8,233 bases of DNA from contig JAFADT010000239.1 of assembly GCA_023424585.1 (NCBI GenBank), positions 1-8,233 on the forward strand, given 5' to 3'. This document shows, piece after piece, positions 6,001 to 8,233 of the stretch (position 1 is the first letter of the stretch; every line of letters starts with the position of its first letter). The position numbers and the translations under genes are program-made. The notes beneath the pieces were generated by a model, which was not told the origin of the DNA, did no database searches, and worked only from the letters and a program-made list of their open reading frames with translations. The DNA comes from Pseudomonadota bacterium (GTDB lineage Bacteria; Myxococcota; Myxococcia; Myxococcales; Myxococcaceae).

Positions 6001-7216
6001 GTACCTGCATTTGCTGCTCCTTTTTGAGGGTACTGCCCTTGTGGACCGGCCCCTGGCCGGTCCGTGTGTTCGCCGTGTGCTCGCCCGCCGCCCCTGAAAC
6101 CACCCGGAACCGGCCGACCTGCCGTGCCAGGTGCGCGACGTCGTCCGCCAGGTAGATGGAGGCCGTCACCTGGGGGGAGGCGTGCCCCAACAGGCGCTGG
6201 GTGGCCACAAGGTCCCCGGTGGCCTGGTGGACGAAGCTGCCAAACTGCTTCCGGAGGCCGTGGAAGGTGAAGCCCTCCGGCAGTTCCACCCCAGCCCGGC
6301 TGGCGATGGAGCGAAGAAGCTTCGTCACGTGCCAGCTGGTGTGGCGCATGCCGCCCTTCCTCGGCGCCGGGAAGACAAGCCCGTCCCCGCCCCCGACTCG
6401 CTGCCTGTAAGCCTCCAGCTCCGGGCGGAGCTGCGGGTGGATAGGCACGAGCCGCGACTTCGAACCCTTCGTCGTGCTCCGCGACCAGCTGCGCCTGACG
6501 TGGATGACGCCATGCTCCCCCACGCCCCAGTCGATGTCCGACCACCGCAGGGCACCCAGTTCGCCGCGGCGAAGGCCCGTCAGCAGCGCCACAACCAGGA
6601 GGATGCGCCACGGCCCGGCCGCGCCGAGCAACGTCGCAATCTGCTCCGGCTGCAGCACCGTCACGGCACGCCGCTCCAGGGTTGGACGGTCCACCGCGCT
6701 CCAGGGATTCTCCGTGATGAGCCCCAGCTTCCGCCGCGCGTACTCGAAGACAAGCCGCGAGCGGATGTGGAGCATCCGGGTGGTCGCCGGGGCTTGGCCT
6801 GCGTCACGAGACTTCTGGAGGAGCGCCTCGCAATCCTCCGGCGTCACCCGGTTGACGAGCTTCTTTCCGAAGTGCGGGGCGATCCACAGGCGGATTTGGC
6901 TCCGCATGGGTCCCAAGCTCGCCTGGTGCTGGTTGGCCGCCTCGTAGCGCCGAAGGAGTTCGTCGCACTGGATGGGCGTCACTGTCCGCTTCTCAACACC
7001 CGCCTTCACCCGCTCCGCGAAGATGGCCTTCTCATGGACGAGGCGCTCAGCCTCCGCCTGCATGCGAGCCGTGCTCCGCTCACGCACCATGCGCCCGCTC
7101 TCGTCCCGATAGCGCAGCCACCACGTCCCGTACTCGGGCGCCTCCCGACGGAGCCGCTTGCCTGCGGCGATGAGCGCCCGTCCGGCGCGATTCGGGCGGA
7201 AGTAGGAACTCGTCAC
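5870..7216 (-). CDS. int: Tyrosine recombinase / site-specific integrase reading through the attachment junction
   Basis: A 448-residue phage-type integrase. An N-terminal arm-binding-like region (YGTWWLRYRDESGRMVRE) and a SAM-like core-binding domain (about 75-160) precede the catalytic domain. That domain has Arg216 (TGLRRGEL), Lys253 (GSKSRLVPI), His319-x-x-Arg322 (FHGLRKQFG), His345 (LLGHAS) and nucleophile Tyr355 (TASIYL), so all key residues are present. About 93 residues follow Tyr355, far more than usual. Residues about 406-448 are antisense to the end of crdA and have a Pro/Ser/Arg/Cys-rich, non-domain composition. GTG at 7216 is chosen because it overlaps the upstream gene's TGA as GTGA and has GAGGG at 7223-7227 with 6 nt spacing; an ATG at 7249 would overlap by 37 bp. 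It should catalyse integration and, with the upstream small protein, excision. The enzyme may differ from the one made before integration. Confidence 0.92.
   Translation of the reverse strand: MTSSYFRPNRAGRALIAAGKRLRREAPEYGTWWLRYRDESGRMVRERSTARMQAEAERLVHEKAIFAERVKAGVEKRTVTPIQCDELLRRYEAANQHQASLGPMRSQIRLWIAPHFGKKLVNRVTPEDCEALLQKSRDAGQAPATTRMLHIRSRLVFEYARRKLGLITENPWSAVDRPTLERRAVTVLQPEQIATLLGAAGPWRILLVVALLTGLRRGELGALRWSDIDWGVGEHGVIHVRRSWSRSTTKGSKSRLVPIHPQLRPELEAYRQRVGGGDGLVFPAPRKGGMRHTSWHVTKLLRSIASRAGVELPEGFTFHGLRKQFGSFVHQATGDLVATQRLLGHASPQVTASIYLADDVAHLARQVGRFRVVSGAAGEHTANTRTGQGPVHKGSTLKKEQQMQVLTSQIVRGAGPGPSSSCRSDPAPGRGSAPPPSRCHACGRAPAG
5941..6040. other. Probable attachment junction (attL/attR) zone at the crdA 3' end
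   Basis: The integrase gene crosses this zone and ends inside crdA, so the crossover that joined element to chromosome most likely lies in or near the last crdA codons or just after the stop at 5998-6000. Base composition drops right after the stop (ATTTGCTGCTCCTTTTTGAG). AGTACC (6000-6005) and GGTACT (6029-6034) form a 6-bp inverted repeat 23 bp apart here. The exact core cannot be fixed because the other junction is outside the window. No tRNA gene is present. Confidence 0.4.
6043..6063. terminator. Strong GC hairpin 43 bp after crdA, inside the integrase 3' coding region
   Basis: The arms GGACCGGCC (6043-6051) and GGCCGGTCC (6055-6063) are perfect 9-bp complements around CCT. On the plus strand the hairpin follows the crdA stop and could terminate crdA transcription, but there is no U-tract after it, only GTGTGTTCG. 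On the minus strand it lies within int codons. It could instead be part of the attachment region. Calling it a terminator is only one reading. Confidence 0.35.
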
Positions 7217-7473
7217 GGGTGTCCCTCTGACGATTGGCGCTCGACCCACGCGCGGACCTTCACCGGATCGAAGCGGTAGTTGCGCGACCCCAGCTTCACG
7301 AACGGGAACCCCGTGCTGGACCGCACCTGCTTCCAGACCCAGGCAGGCGACACCTTCAGGTAGGTCGCCACGTCATCCGCTGTCCAGAAGCCGCTCGCGG
7401 GGACCGCTGCCACCGAGGGTGAGGCGTCCTCTCCTGCTCGGCCGGCACTTCCGCTGTCGTCACAGTTGACCAT
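7213..7473 (-). CDS. Small helix-turn-helix protein, excisionase-like (AlpA/Xis type)
   Basis: An 86-residue protein with a low-complexity N-terminus (about 1-27) and a single winged-helix/MerR-like DNA-binding domain at about 29-80. The helix-turn-helix is WTADDVATYLKVSPAWVWKQ, then a wing with FPFVKLGSRNYRF and a terminal helix KVRAWVERQ. This is the pattern of small excision-directionality factors and AlpA-type regulators found next to tyrosine integrases. It ends in a 4-bp GTGA overlap with int, so the two are almost surely co-translated. The frame is open upstream to 8001, but the ATG at 7473 has a GGGGGA ribosome site (7483-7478) and the upstream translation has no family features and overlaps another gene. 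It may bind attachment-site DNA and steer int towards excision, or act as a repressor. Confidence 0.8.
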   Translation of the reverse strand: MVNCDDSGSAGRAGEDASPSVAAVPASGFWTADDVATYLKVSPAWVWKQVRSSTGFPFVKLGSRNYRFDPVKVRAWVERQSSEGHP

Positions 7474-7496
7474 GGTGTCCCCCGTCACGACTGAAC

Positions 7497-7525
7497 AATC
7501 TATCAGGTTTGATGCATGCCAACAA
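7497..7525 (-). promoter_or_regulatory. Candidate promoter of the xis-int operon
   Basis: On the minus strand TTGTTG (7525-7520) and TAGATT (7502-7497) are separated by exactly 17 bp, in a locally AT-richer patch. Transcription would start near 7490, giving a leader of about 17 nt to the ATG at 7473. The spacer contains the self-complementary motifs ATGCAT and GCATGC, where a regulator could bind. Matches to consensus are 3/6 and 4/6. Confidence 0.4.
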
Positions 7526-7596
7526 CTGCACAGGTAGGTCACCTCCAGACCTGCGCGGAGAGGGAGCAACCTGCGCGCCAACGCGGCTCGGCCGCA

Positions 7597-7644
7597 CGTC
7601 CGAAAGACCCGCACGCGTCGTCCGTCCGCACGGAGAGACGTCCG
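7597..7644. repeat. Three CGTCCG motifs at two-helical-turn spacing
   Basis: CGTCCG begins at 7597, 7619 and 7639 (steps of 22 and 20 bp), so the copies lie on nearly the same face of the helix. The second and third copies sit in longer similar stretches: CGTCCGTCCGCACGG and CGTCCGTCCCCGACGCGCACGG-like, the latter spanning 7639-7660. This could be an array of protein-binding sites upstream of xis-int. Short GC-rich motifs also recur by chance in such DNA. Confidence 0.35.
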
Positions 7645-7728
7645 TCCCCGACGCGCACGGCGTGGCGGCACGACGAAGAGGAAGAAGTTGTGTGAGCAGC
7701 GAGTGACCCACGGCGACCCCAAAACAGG

Positions 7729-7759
7729 TCCCGCTGGAGCCGAGAGAACACCAGCGGGA
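7729..7759. repeat. Inverted repeat with 9-bp perfect arms
   Basis: TCCCGCTGG (7729-7737) and CCAGCGGGA (7751-7759) are complementary around a 13-nt loop. Pairing can extend by about two more bases if one base is bulged. Read on the minus strand it follows the Cys-tail gene by about 180 nt and is followed by ACCTGTTTTGG, so a weak terminator is possible. A regulator operator is the alternative. Confidence 0.45.
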
Positions 7760-7940
7760 ACCCGCGGACACACCTGCAGCACCATCACGTGGTTGCAGGG
7801 CCCTATCGCCGGCCAGACCATCACGTCCAACCGGCGAATTCTGTGGCGATGCTTTGGGATACCCGCCGTCTCTCGGTCAGCGGGTGCTGCGAAACTGCTC
7901 AGACAATCGTTACTGCGGGTACGGCTGAAAAGCAAGTCGG

Positions 7941-8233
7941 CTACTTCGAAATCGAGCGCGAAGCGCCGTCGTCCGGCTCCGACTTCACCGGCGCATAGCA
8001 CCCGCTCTTGTACTCGTAGAGGTCATCAGGACAAGGCGGAGCGTCCGCAACGACCACCTGAACCCAGCACCCCCCGTTGATCTCCTTCTGGCTTCCGCGG
8101 CACGGCGGCCGACGCTGCACCTTGAAGGGTCGGGACGGCATGTCGCGAGCGATGAAGGGCGACACCTCACTGACGAGGAGCACAGGGGCTTCGATCTCTT
8201 CCACCGCAGTCTGCCCAACGCCGCTCGTCAGGA
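7941..8233 (-). CDS. C-terminal end of a Cys-tail protein, probably myxobacterial Ser/Thr-kinase type (partial)
   Basis: The frame is open from the right edge to TAG at 7941-7943, giving 96 visible residues; the start lies outside. Four cysteines lie in a compact pattern: RRPPCRG, then EINGGCWVQ, then APPCPDDLYEYKSGCYAPV. From general knowledge, tails with INGGCW and PPC-x-YE-x-GCY-x-PV end many myxobacterial eukaryote-like Ser/Thr protein kinases, where they follow membrane-proximal linkers. No kinase motif falls within the window, so the assignment rests on the tail only. An internal GTG at 8204 is probably not the start, because the frame continues upstream without a stop. It could be cargo of the element or chromosomal DNA past an unrecognised boundary. 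Confidence 0.6.
   Translation of the reverse strand, partial: LTSGVGQTAVEEIEAPVLLVSEVSPFIARDMPSRPFKVQRRPPCRGSQKEINGGCWVQVVVADAPPCPDDLYEYKSGCYAPVKSEPDDGASRSISK

Larger units (their letters stand above)
7474..7940. other. 467-bp stretch without a convincing gene
   Basis: No frame here looks coding on either strand. The open frames have ordinary or mixed third-position composition, no family motifs and no good ribosome sites. The stretch holds the candidate xis-int promoter, a cluster of three CGTCCG motifs, a 9-bp stem inverted repeat (7729-7759), and a weaker TCGCCGG/CCGGCGA pair (7806-7812 and 7831-7837). A regulatory or attachment-arm role is possible but not shown. Confidence 0.5.
6001..8233. 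mobile_element. Integrated element (prophage or genomic island), one end visible
   Basis: The call rests on a tyrosine recombinase gene beside a chromosomal gene end, an overlapping excisionase-like gene, somewhat lower GC than the chemosensory operon, and a long non-coding stretch with repeats. The left boundary is placed at the crdA stop as an approximation. The right boundary is beyond the window or unrecognised, and the partial Cys-tail gene at 7941-8233 could be cargo or flanking chromosome. No phage structural or conjugation genes are visible, so the element type is unknown. Confidence 0.55.

Noticed and set aside
6001..6130. tRNA gene at the integration junction
   Set aside because: No cloverleaf or TTCGAATC-like T-arm; the sequence is the integrase 3' end and a simple hairpin.
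6131..7279. 382-codon plus-strand frame opposite the integrase
   Set aside because: Antisense shadow; no family features, while the opposite strand has all recombinase catalytic residues.
5985..7501. ACAATCT at 5985-5991 and 7495-7501 as attachment-core direct repeats
   Set aside because: Only 7 identical bases, and the second copy lies by the xis promoter inside the element; too short to call.
7789..7998. 69-codon plus-strand frame starting GTG
   Set aside because: Mixed third-position composition, no ribosome site, and the end is antisense to the Cys-tail gene.
7474..8001. N-terminal extension of the excisionase-like frame
   Set aside because: It overlaps the end of the Cys-tail gene, has no motifs, and the ATG at 7473 has a good ribosome site.

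Overview
The window is very GC-rich DNA (roughly 70% by eye, with G/C-dominated third codon positions). It looks like a myxobacterium of the Myxococcus/Corallococcus type. The evidence is a chemosensory locus matching the Myxococcus xanthus Che3 cluster, a Cys-rich Pal-like lipoprotein, and a kinase-type Cys tail that I associate with myxobacteria. Family calls come from reading the sequence; no database was searched.

Left part (1-4356, minus strand) is a tightly packed operon read right to left: a Pal/OmpA-domain lipoprotein (crdB-like), a CheW, a second divergent CheW-like protein, a methyl-accepting chemoreceptor (mcp3A-like), and a second paralogous receptor (mcp3B-like) that runs off the left edge in its HAMP domain. 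Three of the four junctions are 4-bp overlaps or gaps of 1-5 bp, as expected for co-translation. The whole stretch also has long open frames on the other strand, which are GC shadows.

Middle (4357-6000): a divergent intergenic region with an AT-rich palindrome separates the operon from crdA on the plus strand. crdA encodes an NtrC-family sigma-54 activator with receiver, AAA+ and Fis-type DNA-binding domains. It carries an in-frame amber codon at 5476-5478 where the family has Glu (GAG to TAG is one base), so the DNA-binding domain is cut off. In M. xanthus CrdA is the output regulator of Che3, so this may be a signalling locus that has lost its output, unless the stop is a sequencing error or is read through.

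Right part (6001-8233): an integrated element abuts the crdA 3' end. A tyrosine recombinase gene (minus strand) points at crdA and runs 131 bp into it, antisense, so its last ~43 residues are encoded by host gene sequence. This resembles phage Mx8 of M. xanthus, where attP lies inside int and integration changes the integrase C-terminus. Upstream, overlapping by 4 bp (GTGA), is a small helix-turn-helix, excisionase-like gene with a plausible promoter. Then come about 470 bp of non-coding DNA with repeats, and the C-terminal end of a Cys-tail protein, probably a myxobacterial Ser/Thr-kinase-type protein, leaving at the right edge. The far end of the element is not visible.

The most interesting place is the crdA 3' end. 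A developmental regulator gene has both a nonsense codon and an adjacent integrated element whose recombinase reads through the attachment junction.
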